In this document: positions 48,241 through 62,600 of the stretch, piece by piece
Layout: the number at the start of each line of letters is the position of its first letter
Numbering within the stretch: position 1 is the first letter of the stretch
Origin: Aphis gossypii
Lineage: Eukaryota > Arthropoda > Insecta > Hemiptera > Aphididae
Reading direction: 5' to 3'
DNA length: 64,000 bases
NCBI RefSeq assembly: GCF_020184175.1
Contig: NC_065533.1
Coordinates: forward strand, 46,724,351 to 46,788,350
The notes under the pieces: model-generated
Databases searched by the model: none
The model's input: the letters and a program-made list of their open reading frames with translations, nothing else
What the model was told of the DNA's origin: nothing
Made by a program: the position numbers and the translations under genes

Positions 48241-51200
48241 ACAATAATAATAAAAAAATATATCAACTAATATAATGATTAACGACTTTGAAGAACGTTT
48301 TGCACATCAAACGAAGTATGATTCGGGATGAGCGGGTGACTTGGAAAATATCTGTTTACGCTATTGTATACGATACCTGTCTCGTTCCAGGTATGGAAAC
48401 ATTTTATTTTATCAAAGCGTTACACGATTATACGATTAAAAAGTTTAAACATAATTTTAATTTTTTGCTGTTATTATAGAAAACAATTATATTTGATCAT
48501 TTATTCAGCATAAATATTGTATAGGTACTCAACTGTATTAATCGACTTCACCCAGGAAAAAAATAAACAACTATAAAATACACTTTAAAAGCTTACAGGG
48601 TGGTTGGTGTATATCGGTTTAAGTAGAATAACTTCACGAGCTAATTGATTTAGTTGTACCTATCCCCGGTCGCGAAAATATAGACAAACAGAAACATGGC
48701 ATGATTAATCAATAAAAATATTTAAAAAGCTTGTTTAGCGCCACTTGTCGGTTGTGATTCAAACTACCCTCTAAATCTTTCTAGTATCTTTAAGATTAAT
48801 CTCCAACATTTTTGTCAAAATCAACCTAGTAGTTTTTGATTTTAGAATTACATATACACACATATTGGCCTATACCTATACTCAATAATATATAGCAGTA
48901 AGTTTTTGAATCTGTTTGTCTATGAAAATCCAAGATATACACGTGTTAAAAATATTAACTATCCCTCCAGTCCAGTGACCACTATCCATACAATTTTAAT
49001 GCATGCATACTCTTATATTATATTAAGAACCTGTCTTGTATTATAATACTATTAAAATATATTAGATACTATTATAATATGTATATTATTGTATAATATC
49101 AAAAGTCATTACATATAACGATGATAAGTGTTGGACGTGAGTGCATTATGTTAATACATATTTTGTATGCGGCGAAAAACAGAAAATGTATTCAAAGATT
49201 CCGTTCGGTTAGGGTTAGTTAATAAAAATATTATATACTTTATATACTACCACTGCTACGTGCTGGAACGTTATACAAAGTGATTAACCATGAATGCTTG
49301 TTCTCTTTTTTCTTTAAAAATACAGTTATTCAATATCTGATTTTTGACATTTTTAAATAGTATATTGAAAACCCATATTTTTAATTTCTTGAGAATTTTT
49401 TGTATAAATTAAGGAATTTCCTGTAATAATACAAACTTCTGTTTTAATAAAAACCCCCCATTTTATATAGTGGATAATTTTTCCTAAACATTCTGGTTCG
49501 TCTAAATTAAAATTCGAATAAGTAGGTAGTATTTGAATAATTTAGTTTGTTTACTAAGAAACGAGTATAATAAGTTTGGAGGATATGGGAGCGAATTTTG
49601 AAAATGTATGGGATTGATATAATAATATAATCTATTAACGTTGATAATTTTAGTTATCTTATCACGTACAATCATAATATCTTCCAATAAAATTAAAAGT
49701 AAAACACTGTTTCTATATATAATAATATGTCAACAATTATGTTGTGTTTCCTCTTTAATTCATTCAATTACTATCGTTTGAAAATCATCTAAAAAAGCTT
49801 TGTAAAAATTAATTTTAATAATTTTTCATTAAAAAATTAATATACCAACACAATTTCCGAGAGCTTCGAGCGTATATATTACTTAGTATATTACGTTACT
49901 CTAAGTGAAACGTGATAGTTACAAACACGACAACTAATATTTTGATGGTAAAATTATACTATAAACACAGATGTCACTAATATAAGGATTTGAATGAGTC
50001 TCAAATAAAATTATTTTTTTATACTTAATTAGATTTTCTATTTTCTTTTTAAATATTATAAAATATTTTAAAACACTTATTTTTTGGAAATGGGATAGAT
50101 TTTGTCTACTGCACCTCCATCCTAACCCTACACTCTAATAAAATATCCGCACGCCATTGGTCGATCATATATTATTGTAATAATGTATAATAACATTCTA
50201 TTTCTAATAACTTTTTAACAATGTTAGAGAAACAATTTTTTTTTTTTTTTTATAACAGCCTGAGTTTTTGTTTGTTACGTAAGTATATCACTTCTTTGTC
50301 GACAGAGCTATTGTTTCGGAAAAAAAATTTAATGTGACCTGTCTTTAGGCTATAATATTGTAACAAGTTTCACACACATCACCTGCTTATCGTTTGATTG
50401 CGGAGCGTGAATGGTATGAAGAAACAACATTTTCTGACTTCTCGATAACTTTTATTGTATATAATCCTTTTTAAACAATTTTCGAAAAATTACAATTTCA
50501 TGTCGGTAATAGCTGATATGCTGATATTGAGCTTTACCGTATAACATTTTTTTCCAAAATCATCACACCGATACAAAGTAAGTTACTTTAACTCATTACG
50601 AGACATAAACTTAATGTCAATTATAGTACCTAAATGAAAAGAGAATTGATTATCATAAGTTTTAACCGATGATCTTTATCGTGTATAGTCGTACGAGAGT
50701 ATAACAGCTAGTTCGTGCGCTGGCAATGATATTCACCGATTTTTTATTAACAACAGAAAAGTTTAAATATACTTTAATTGATATAAACGATATGAGTTTA
50801 AGACAGTTTAACGTAATTGTGTTTAATTTAATATGTAAAAATTAATGGTAATGGAAATAATATTAATCGTATTTTATTACATTGAATCGATAAATCATCT
50901 ATTGCATAGAATAATGACTATAAAGTAATATTATACCTATTCAATTTTAATTTATATAAAAGTTATTGACGGGTGGGGGGCCTTACACGGTCTTGAGCTT
51001 CTTTGAAAACGTCCATAGTCTCTCCCAAAATATGATAGATATACTATTTGTAAATAATAATAAAAACTAAGATATCTACAGGAACCTAAAGGTAATTAGA
51101 AATTAAATTGAAAGTATGATAGTATACTCGCAAGTCTGGAAAGTCATTTGCAAATCGATAACACGTATGTTGTGTAGTAGGTACTAGGTGTCTCAGTGTC

Positions 51201-53640
51201 GCAGAAATATCAATTTTAAGAAACGATAAAAATTAAGTAAAAATAAACAAATTAGATACAAGACCGTGGTAAGACAGTATAGTAGTGTGAAAAATTATAG
51301 TATACCATTCCGTTGAAAATGATAGGTACACGCGTTAAATGGTGTAAAAAAATTAATATTGATAAATGCTTAAAAAAAAATCGTGAAAAAAGAATAACAA
51401 AACACAAATTGGACCATTGACAGTGTGCTGGTGAGGTTGGTTTCTCGGAAGTCCTTGAGGGCACGTCGGTTTTTTTATTTTTTATGTCGTCCTATTGATA
51501 TTCATGAACGCGCGGGTCAATAATGGAATGACAATTAAACACACGGTTCGTGCCCTGTATAACGACGATAATATTATTTAGTCGAACAAACTGCATAACA
51601 TAATACAGCTATAGCAGTTCGCGCCACATGATAATCATTTATTTTATTTGTATATACCTACTATTATTATTTATTTATTATTATCATTATAATTATTATT
51701 ATTATTATTTTTTTTTTATGTCCACTGCAAAATAACATAACAATAGTTGGACTTCATTATCATAACTTTATGAGGGTACGGCACACGCCATCACACCTGT
51801 TCTTACACACATATATACACATAAACATGATATAGGTATACAACAGTGCGCGTGTGCGCTTCACCGATCGCTCTTATCCAGACGTCAGTTCCAGCAAACC
51901 ATTTCGTAACGATAAATATGCACGTTTTTTATTTTTATTTATCTGGCCGTGAAACTATAACCTAAAAAGCATTTTAGACTTTACACTCTTGATAACTACT
52001 CGTATAACATATGAGCACCAATTTTTAATCATAATAATTTATATGGATTTAAGTAAATACAAAGAAACCTCTACTTACAAGTATCCAAAGACCATAATTT
52101 TCATAAATTACTGTAAATTATTTTGTGTGAAATAAAATTGGGTAGGTACTTAACTTATTTGTCATAATGATACATATTTATAAGAGCCTGATTGTAGGTC
52201 TAAGAACTTAAATCAAGGCTTAACTCAAGGGTGACTATAATATTTTGGTTTTATAAGCAATCTTTTTTTTTAAACAGGCATTAAGGTGATTTTTTGTTAC
52301 ATATTTTGCATATAGTAAAGTGCAATCGATGTGTCATTAATAAGATAAATGTGGTTCATAATTTGGAATTTTCTAGAATAATATTGATATTAGGTATGAG
52401 GAAAAAAAATCATGAATTATAATTGCAGCATATAGATTTTGAGCGAAGTGTTGAGTGTATTGGTTTAATATGATGTATGTTTTTTATGTGTATGGCATCG
52501 TTCTTAGAAGTGATAAAAGTGTTTCAATTTTCAACTCAAAGGTGATTTAAGATGATACAAATTGAATTTATTTGGAGTTTTTTGCTATAGTTACGAAGGG
52601 GGGAGCTGTTAAAAGTAAAAATCTCCTGTACTTATTTTTTTTTAAATTAGGTATATTTTAAATCTGTTACCTTACTTGAGTCTTGGTGCAATTATTTCTG
52701 TATCAAAAGTATCTCATTAAAACAGTTGCTTGTATACTAGCTTATTACTTATACAGATAAACGTAAATACCGTTAAAAGTCCTGTGTGGTCTACCTGAAA
52801 TACATAGAATAATAAGAGTTCCGTTGTTGAATTGAAACAGGTATAATGTGTATACGCAGTAAATATACCGCAGAACACTTTTTCAAACTAATAATATCGT
52901 TGAGAAATAATTGAATATAAAATTCTTTAAAAAAAAAATCAATTTTTTGCGTAATCAATAATTAAACATGTTTTTATTTTCTGAAATTATCTGAATTATC
53001 TGTTTTAGAATTATGATTAGACGTCAATTTATGATTTATAGATATCCGTAAGCTATATTGATTTACTATGTACTCGTGAGTTAGGTATAAAATAAAACTA
53101 TTTCAAGTACGGGTGGATTTGTATTTTCAAGCTTTGTGATTATAACTTATACAACTTATAACTTTGTCGTAGAGTCACGTTCATATAATTTGAGCTTTGG
53201 TAGTGTTTTCTGTGTAAAACTCAAAGTTTGTTTAGGTTTTATTAGGTTTAAGCAAACAAAAAAAAGCAAAAAATAGATTTGTGTCAACTAAGTTGTTAAA
53301 TCAAAAAATATATTTATTTATTTAATTTTTTTTTTTTTAATTGCATGATAGAACAAGCAAAAAAAAATTAATTAGTTTAGTTATAGGTAACTATAAAGAT
53401 AAGTATGATCACGAATCATGATTTTGACTTATCGAATTATTAATCAAATTAATCGGAAAATCTAAGCTATTACAACGTATATTATAATGGATGGTTGAAT
53501 AAATTATTAAGTTAATACATTTGAATTAAATTTAGTTATATTTTTCTATGTATCTATTATAGTATATACTAATTGTACAGCTGTATTATATAGATAAATT
53601 GATATAACATGTGTAATGTGCATTATATTTTTGTTTTGAT
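48241..53640. other. AT-rich intergenic DNA
   Basis: I see no gene, RNA or clear repeat family. Homopolymer runs are frequent, for example T-runs near 50236-50250 and 51709-51718. Confidence 0.35.
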
Positions 53641-54130
53641 TTCAAACTCATTAGTAAGACTAATTAGTATGACTCGTCTTACTGATCGATGGTGAATTAA
53701 TCAACACAATTATTTGCTTCACGTTTACATTTTTGCAAGTACTTTTTGCAGATGTACATTGTACACGACGTACCCGATTTGCACATTTGGCGTTAGGGTA
53801 TCCGTGCCACACACGTAGCAGGGCGCACGGAAAATACCACACACCGACCGATTCACAACTACTATAAGATGAGACACTAAGTCACTGTGTCGCGTCTCGT
53901 CGTTCGACTCTCTAAATTTAATTTGATAAACGCCAACGAGTATTGCAATAAACGACCGAAAACGTAGAGCCAACTTAATACTTTGATTCCATTGACGAGG
54001 GCAAGAGTTATTTTTTTTCTTTCAACCATTTCCAAATAAGGTAATCCGTTCTCTCTATAAAGACATTTTATTTTTGTATATATATCCAATTTATAATCAT
54101 TCGGCACACGTGCCACGAAACACCGGACTA
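53641..54130 (-). other. GC-balanced block with overlapping minus-strand frames
   Basis: Three overlapping minus-strand frames (53660-53842, 53725-53973, 53877-54116) cover this block. The peptides are of ordinary composition, for example MARVPNDYKLDIYTKIKCLY and FRAPCYVCGTDTLTPNVQ, rather than low-complexity. They could be remnants of one reading frame broken by indels, such as a decayed transposon or pseudogene. I recognise no family, and the frames are short. Confidence 0.2.
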
Positions 54131-55040
54131 GTACACGTACCTAATACTTTTTCGGAAATGACAAAAATTGGTATACATTCAAAACGGTGTAATGTGACCG
54201 AAATACTGAACAGTTTTTTTTTACAATGAGTTTTGTCAATTTACCCCACGGCCCCATCATTAATCAATCACAGTTAATGACCAAAATGTACCCTTTACTT
54301 TGGCAATATTAATAATATATATACTTATTAAAAAGAATATTAATTTATACAGTGTTTGATAGTTTTGGTATATAGCTATTGTCATTTTTTTAAAATGGAA
54401 TATGATATAATAATATGTGTTGACTATCGCTTACCAATTGCTTACTTATTACTTATGCTTTACGCGCATAATATGGTCTTGCAAGTAGTCCGTTTAGTCA
54501 AAAAGCCTAGTAATTCTGTTATCAGTACAATATAAATTTCGAAATAATTGTATGATTTTTACTTAGGGTTTTTTTCTTAAAAAAAATGATTATATATTAC
54601 AATAAATATATAATGCGTGTAAAAATATAAAGAGCTGGTGCTGATTTGTTAATTATTTCTGTGTTGAATTTTATGTCCACCAATTTATTATATTTATACT
54701 AGATTTTGAAATTTTATAATTTCCACCAAATTCGTGTTAATTATTTTATCATCAATGTACACGGTTTATTAAAGTGTAGATAACTAGTAATTATATGCAT
54801 ATAAGTGTAAAGGTATCACTCGGCGTATAGATATTATTCGGTTTATTTCAATGACTAATAATTAATATACATCGAATTTTACTACGAAATGTGCGTTTAC
54901 CTGTACACATTGTATATGCACGAGGTGATAATAAATTTAAAAAAGCGGCGCGTGCCGATAGAAATTAGCAACAGCTACAGTAGACCTATTAGTTGTCGAA
55001 ACGAAATATATAATCGTGTGTTAATTTTGCATTGTGTATT
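54131..55040. other. AT-rich intergenic DNA
   Basis: Nothing specific is seen. Confidence 0.35.
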
Positions 55041-55260
55041 GCGGCTGTAAATGATAAACACCCGCATATGCACAATAAAATAATAATTATTACGATACAA
55101 AACGACAGCGACGGCGGTGGCGACGACGACGGTCGACGACGGTACACCTCTCTCGACTAATTATTTAGAAAACGCTAAGTGCTCCGACCCCTAATCGAGT
55201 AGTGGAAATTACACCGAAAACGAGCGTACGGTTAGGTTTTTTTACGTGTGCACGTTAAAA
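55041..55260. promoter_or_regulatory. Small CpG-rich patch with a GCM-type word
   Basis: CpG-rich sequence with (GACG)-like words at 55106-55142. ACCCGCAT (GCM octamer ATGCGGGT on the minus strand) lies at 55060-55067. Confidence 0.25.
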
Positions 55261-55682
55261 CAATAACGTCATTGTATGCAGTTGATTGTTTATGCTGTTA
55301 TACATTTTATAATATATTGTAATTTTTTATTTTATCGCATAGCACCTGGACAAAAAAATAATGTGAATTCTGATCCAAAGACTACTTATTTTTGTGTATA
55401 ACACGTCCACTTGGACGTCGAATTGCATAATTCAACGAAGATTTAATTCATAGACTGCACGATGCTATAAAACATTGTACAATTAGTAGGTAGATTTAAA
55501 AATACTTTTAAAAAACATTCGCGGACTATATTATAATAGTTTTTACAATATTCTCTCAAAAATACATTTAAATTTCTATCCAAATAATTAACTTGTAATG
55601 TATTTAAGTATGTTATTAAAATACATTCAAGTTTAAAATAATAATCAAGATGATAATAATAATGATTATTACATTTTAATTT

Positions 55683-56444
55683 CAGGGCCGTATAACGAGT
55701 ACAATTGTACCGGGCGGCAAATTTTTAGGGTGCCTAGTTTTTAGGAGCAGTAGTTTAGACCTATTAACAAAAAATTAATTAATTAATAGGTCTATGAGCA
55801 GTATCGTGATGGAAAGAAAAAAAATGATTTAATAATTTATTCATTTAAAATTTTTTTAACATTTAAACCATGATTTAAACATTACGCGCATGCCTCATTG
55901 ATAAGTGATAATCACTGTTCATTGTCTATAATATTATTTAGTCACTATAGATTATAATAATTTTGTCTAATATTATTTTACCACATGATAAGTGATTCTA
56001 ATTATGAAACAGACACGATATTGAATTAATGACAACACTATTATAATTTATAATATTACTTATTATTTATTAACAATAATTTATTGATTTCTGAGGAAAA
56101 ATAATTTATTATAATATGAGTTATGACTTACATAATTTCTGTGAAGTGTAAATAAGTTTGCTATTATACGTTATATAGGGTATAAATATATTATATTAGA
56201 GTACTAAAGTTATTTTAATATTATTATTATTATTATGAAATGTTAAAATTCATAATTATTTTGTTTCATCAAATTATTACCGTTTTATAAAATTTGAAAG
56301 TAATTATATTTAAGTGTATATTTTATATTTTCACGGGGAGAAGGAGGACGAATCCCAAACATGTCTCTTTAAAATGCGCCCTAAAAGGAGGGGTGGTGAA
56401 CGATTTAATTTGTACCGGGCGCCAAGATCTTAAATGCGGCCCTG
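55683..56444. mobile_element. Non-autonomous DNA element with CAGGGCCG ends, 762 bp
   Basis: The left end CAGGGCCGTATAACGAG is mirrored by a right end that reads CAGGGCCGCATTTAAGATC on the other strand. Subterminal TTGTACCGGGCG is also inverted (left about 55707, right about 56410-56421). The CAGGG terminus suggests the hAT superfamily. The flanks do not show a clean 8-bp duplication, and the interior is AT-rich without a transposase frame. It is an old, non-autonomous copy. Confidence 0.65.
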
Positions 56445-58380
56445 TTACTAATAGTTTTATAATTTAAGATTAATTTAAATAAATATGTATTATTTTACTA
56501 ATTGTATCATTTGAATTATATGAAAGTTTGTAATATTGCAAAAAAATTGTATGTTCAAAATTATTATGAGTCGTTCAATCACATTTGTAGCAAAAGTTAA
56601 CAATTTGGTGTATTTTTACAAAAATTCCAATTATTTTAAAATTGAAATTAGGAAAAAATGGTTCTAAGGAAAGTATTATATACAACAAAATAGTATTTTA
56701 AATAACTTCAAAATACTTTTTAATAAATAATGTTCAAAATATTTATTGAACATTTTTAATACTTGAATACTAATATATATACAAATACTTTATAACACTG
56801 TATTCGTGTATTATACTCGTATTGATGTCGATATTCATATTTTTTATAATAGGTACAGTCAATTTTGACGATTGACGATAGAAAGCTTATAATTTGCTTA
56901 TAATTAATCATCGTACAAAATATGAGACTTGTAAAATGTTTATTTTGTGGGCAAAAAAGTTGTTATATTATTTAAAGATTTCCAATGACGTTTACATAGT
57001 ATAGGTTAGGTACATATAAAGCGTAAATATTATTATGTACTGTGGTATTGCTGTCGGCAAAAACAATTACAATGTTGTACAAATAATATTTTTATTTTTA
57101 TATACGATTATTCTGTTAATCAGTTTAGGGATTTTATGTTTTTCAAAATATCCAAGTACCTACATGTGGATTAGTGGATGAAATGGTCCACTACGTTGAA
57201 CGTTTGCCAGTTTTAAATTAAAATAAATCATTTTATTGTTGTCGTTTGGTGTTCTCACGCGCAAACATGACGTATCTACGTTTTTATTCGATATTTTATT
57301 ATTTAACTTGATAAAATGGTGTATTATACTCACAGAGTATATTATTTCCAATTCGTTGTTTCCAATTGGGCTAATAACAATGACAAAAAATAAAAAATAT
57401 AAGTATTTTTCAATTGGACAATATACACGCGTATATTATGTATGTGTCCACGGGGTCTCATTGTTAAGTTATTATTATTTTGTTCAATGATTAAATCTCG
57501 TTCGACAATCTAAATCAAAATCAATCTTAAATAAAAATTAATCTAGAAACAATTTTTAACGGAAATTTGTTAAGTTGCATTCTTTGTAGAATAGTAAAAA
57601 TATTATACGACGATTTCGATGAAATATATTATTGCACGAGTAATAAAATTCGAAAAAAGTTCATAATTGACATAATTACGTCTATGGATGCCTGTTTAGT
57701 GTTCAGCTAGCAAAATAGTTCAAAAGTTTTTAAAATTAAATATATTATGAATTTCTTCATTCTATTATGTCGTCTCACATGCCCATTAAATTATACTTAT
57801 ATTTAAGGTTTCTATATAGGTTGCTATATTATGCAAAGGCTGCAGTGTAAGTTGCTTTATTGATAATTTTTGTTTGATAAATTATAAGTATATTAATCCG
57901 AATGTCAGATTGTTGAATGTATAGTCACTATATTATGCAATACTATTTACACATAAGAATAAAAGTAATGTATTATATATTTATATTATGTATATAGTTC
58001 ATATAGTGGTATAAAATATATTTATTTTTTTTAAATCAAAACCTGTTATGTAAAAGTTAAACATTAAAAGCTCAATACCAATAAACTTAATCAACTTGCC
58101 AAAACGTTAACTTTAAAATGAAACTTGAAATTTTGAAATAATAAGAAGTAAAATCGTTTTATTAAAAATGTATATAAAGTATAATAATATACTATATAGT
58201 CTACAACATTTATGGATTAAACAAATAATTTGATAATTTAATGATCTGAATTCGAAAAGTATCGTACCATTATATAGGTACAGGATAAATGTTTAAAATA
58301 TTTTTTGTATAGCAATACACAACAACTCCACAATTAATATTAAATTTCCATTGACTTTTTTTGAGAACTTTCTCAAGAAA
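56445..58380. other. AT-rich intergenic DNA
   Basis: No gene or element is recognised. Confidence 0.35.
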
Positions 58381-59620
58381 TGACTTAGAGTTCTGGTCGC
58401 GTGTCGTCCTCGACTGTCATCCGTTAATACCCGACAGTATAATGCAACTGTCGTCTGTCGCATAATAGGTGATAGAAAATGCCGGTCGCGTCGTATGTCT
58501 ATGTATTACATATAATATACAACAAACTTGCCTTCTGAAAACGTCCATGGTAGCATCTACCTATGTACAATAACAATACTGCAGTAATCATATTATAGCG
58601 GAAGACAAGTACCTATACCTATGCGAAAGACTCGATCGGCGGACTCGACTAGCCGAGATACGATTTCCGGGATCGAATATACCCTATATAGAGGTAATAG
58701 ATAGGTAGGTAGGTATATGTACTTAAACCTATAATACTCGTGTATGTGTCTAAAACCACGAGGATCGGGCGGGAACAACACGCGCGTTATTCGAGTGTGG
58801 CTCGGAACGGGTTGAGGTGGACGAAAAAATACAATAACATCGGTGTATATAATAATATTTTACACGCGGACAAATAAACAATTTCGACATTACACGTTAT
58901 TATGCACCGGGCAATATTTCGGGAATCAGCGTGATCGCGTCTGTTTACCGCGGGGGTCGTGACGCAAAGAAAATACACCGGCGATTACGATCGAGCTCCC
59001 GCTGCAGTTTTTTTACTTATTTTTGTTTTTTGTTTCACTTCTTTACGTTTGTCAATAAACCACGACAATACATTCAACCATCCGTGTACAGCGCGCCGCT
59101 GACGGTCTATTATTATTATTACTATTATTATTTATTTCTTTTTTATGTGATATTATCTCCGTCTACACGATTATAATAATATAAACTCGGCATTAATTTT
59201 TTTTCTCATCAAAATCTCTTATAAAAAAAAAAAAAAAAAAAAAAAACCAACCAACAATAAAGACGAATATAACATTTATATAAACGTTACATTATAATAA
59301 AACACGCACACACCCTTTACACTCTTCACACCTTGTCCCGTGACGTTATTCGCCGTCTTCCGCCGCGGCGTATGGTTTTGTTTTGTACGTATGCCTATAT
59401 AGTATATATTATATATATAAAATGCAGTCGAGACTCAAAATCGATCCGACAAGAAGATAATGATCGTTGACGACCATTCTTTGGTAGTAAAAACACACCG
59501 TTAAAAAATGTCCCATTGCTTTGATTTTACCGCCAAAAACCGCGTTGTCTTCGACGACGATCGTAATATTAACATGTCCGCGGATCCTATACTCTATAGT
59601 CGTCCGTACCTATTAAGGTG
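58381..59620. promoter_or_regulatory. CpG-rich island
   Basis: CpG-rich clusters at 58390-58500, 58620-58800, 58900-59000 and 59330-59590, interrupted by (A)24 at 59223-59246. No convincing frame; the 81-codon plus frame at 58931-59176 runs into a Tyr stretch from a TAT repeat. The bleomycin hydrolase gene points toward this block from the right but ends 3.8 kb short, so this is not its promoter. Confidence 0.35.
59223..59246. repeat. (A)24 run
   Basis: Twenty-four A in a row. This could be a retroposed poly(A) tail, but no matching body is visible to its left. Confidence 0.8.
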
Positions 59621-62600
59621 ACAATAGTAACAATATTTACATTTTGTCGACGACATAATTGCTATGATCGTATATTTTCAAATTCCCATGTCTTTCTTTT
59701 GCGAAGAAAAAAATGATGATTTATGTTTCGTGTTTCGATTTTTATGAGAAAAATATCCATTAACACAATAAGACTGACATAAAAATCGCATTTATGAAAA
59801 CAATAATTTTTTTATAGAAAAAAATATATCACAGGTGAATGAGATGTGAATTTTACACCGGTGAACTTATAATAATTATACCTAGGCGATGTAACCATGT
59901 AGGTACTAATGTACTAGGTATATTAAATGTCCATTTAGACATAAAATGTATATAATATAAGATAATATAGGGTAACTTATCAATTTCTATACCTAATACC
60001 TATTCAATAAAATCAAAGCGTATATACAAAGCATACACATGTGTGCTATACAATGCAAAAAATACATCCGTTGTGACTTTATAAAGTTTAAAAAGCTTGG
60101 AAAAATCAATGATTTATTTAAAAACGAAAAAAGAAAAATTTTCAATTAACCAACTGTTTACTTTTATGATAGCATACCCACTGTAGTCACTAGCTCGTGC
60201 TTTGATTTAATTCTATTTCATAAAGGAAATATTATTATTTTATTTTTTTCATAGGTATACATAATTGCACATTTATATAATAATACTACTAAAATTAATT
60301 TATTGTCTCGTTATAAACCAAAAATAATCATAGACTACAGTTATACGCACATGTGTGAAGTAATAATTGTTTTATCACTTATAAACTAGTTACTGAGAAT
60401 CGAAGATCGAACAAACCAAATAATGAAATCATATATTATGATAAATAAAAACAATTCATTAAAACGCCGTAACTCACATAGCTCTTATTTTCATTTGGTA
60501 TTTCGTAACACACTAACACGTACGTACCTACTATTGTTGTTAATGAATACGCCCAAGAGAACAAACAATATATAATAGGTATATGAATAATATAATAATA
60601 ATGTGTCTTAAACAACTTTATTACTCATTGTAGTCTAAATAAATGGTTCGTAAACGTCTTGTATAACATCATCATAAGCTAAAATTATATACATTAATAC
60701 TTAATAGTGTTGCTTTATACAAACCATATTATACTGTATAGATGTTATACGAATTTTAAATATTAAATATGTTCAATTATAGCTTCCCTGATTAAAATAT
60801 GCACTAATTAATAATAAATGAAATGAATAATTTTATGCATTAATATACATTACACGGTTATATGTTTCTTTAAAAAATATTATTCCTGACTTTTGGAGGC
60901 CAGGTGACGAACTTTCTTCCTTCCAAGGTATAAATACAACCTTGAGCTCTGAATCTAGTTTGTCATAGATCGTAAGTAATCATTTTTTGTCGAATATAAA
61001 ATAGGAAAAAATATGGAACATTTTCTAATCTTTTTTGCTGTAATTTTTTTTAACTAATGTAAACAAATCAAAATGCTGTTACAAAATTGTTGCGAAAACC
61101 AGTGACAATATGATTATCATTTAAAAGTTTATAATACATAATTATTTTATTTATTACTTATAAATAATTTTAAGTGTAGTGTACATATTTAAATTAAATC
61201 ACAATACACCCATAAATCCATAAACCTGTAAAAGCGTAAACAGCTCTTATATACGAGTAAATTTTTATTTTCTTTAAAAAATTGAATAGAATATTTTTAA
61301 AATATTGAAAAAACGATTTTAAACTAATGCGGTATTATTAATTATAAATAACTTTAAATTATTATCAGATAAAAATCAATTGTAGCTAGTTTCTGAGGGT
61401 GATGCTTCAGTGGAGCTGTTGAGCCTGTTTATAGCGCCTAAGTGTAAATAAGCAAAATAGGAATTAATATACTCGGGCAAAAAATCGTAATTTCTGGAAA
61501 AAATTTCCTTTTTTTTTTAATGTTGTTGATCTCCTATCACATTTTAAGTAAATATCCTCTTCGATCCCTTGGAGATGGATCTAAGGAATCCAAACTCCAC
61601 TATAACATAATATACATTAAGCAACAATGGAATGGATGATGAAAAGTAATTTAATGTTTAAGTTTAGTGTTTAATTAATATTAGTTTTGTTATTCATTAT
61701 TTGTTTATAAGCACTTGAGTCTTTACTCTCTTTATTTGTAATGTTTATTTTTTATGTTACTATAATTATTAATTTAAAGTGTTGTACCCTTATACATACC
61801 TACGAATAGATAAATAAAACCCATACTATATATTGTGACCAAACCATTTGTGATTTCGATAGTTCTTATAAATACCGTGGTCCAAGACCACCCAGATTTT
61901 TCATAAAAAAAACCAATATAGGTAACCTACTATATTATGTATAACATATTATACACGAAGAATAAGTGATGTATTCCATAATAGCAGTTTAAACCATCCG
62001 GGTACATTAATGGTTTACAGTAACGTTACCAACGTCTTCGTTTCATTTATCTGTTGCTCAGAACGCGTACAATATAATTATATAAGACTAAGTATCTGCA
62101 ATGTATAAAACTTGATGTGATCAGCTTTTGAATAGCAAATGTTCAAATGTTCAAAGTTCTCTCGTTCTTAAACTCGAATCTCGTAACGTACATGATATAA
62201 TATAATATAGGGTGCATGTATGTACCCACGGTGCTGGAATATCCAGGCCTGATAATAAAATCTTAATTAGAATACAATGAGAAAAACAACGACCCGGAGG
62301 GGGCGATAATAAAACGTAATTGAGGGTGCTGGTGATTCATTTGATCTGTACTCTTTTTATATTATTATATACGCATGCACATTTGGCCTTATTAACGGTG
62401 TCGTTCACGCGGCATCAAGTTTTAGTCGTCCCTAAAGAAAAAAAAATAGTTTCAATTGGTCTGGTTGACCATTTATTTTAATCATGCCTATTTTACACTA
62501 TATATATTGGTATACTTACTGCATTTGCAGTTATATTGTTTATTTGATGGAGTTTTAATTTGTATTCCAGAAGAGCTATAAGATATTACTTAATATTATA

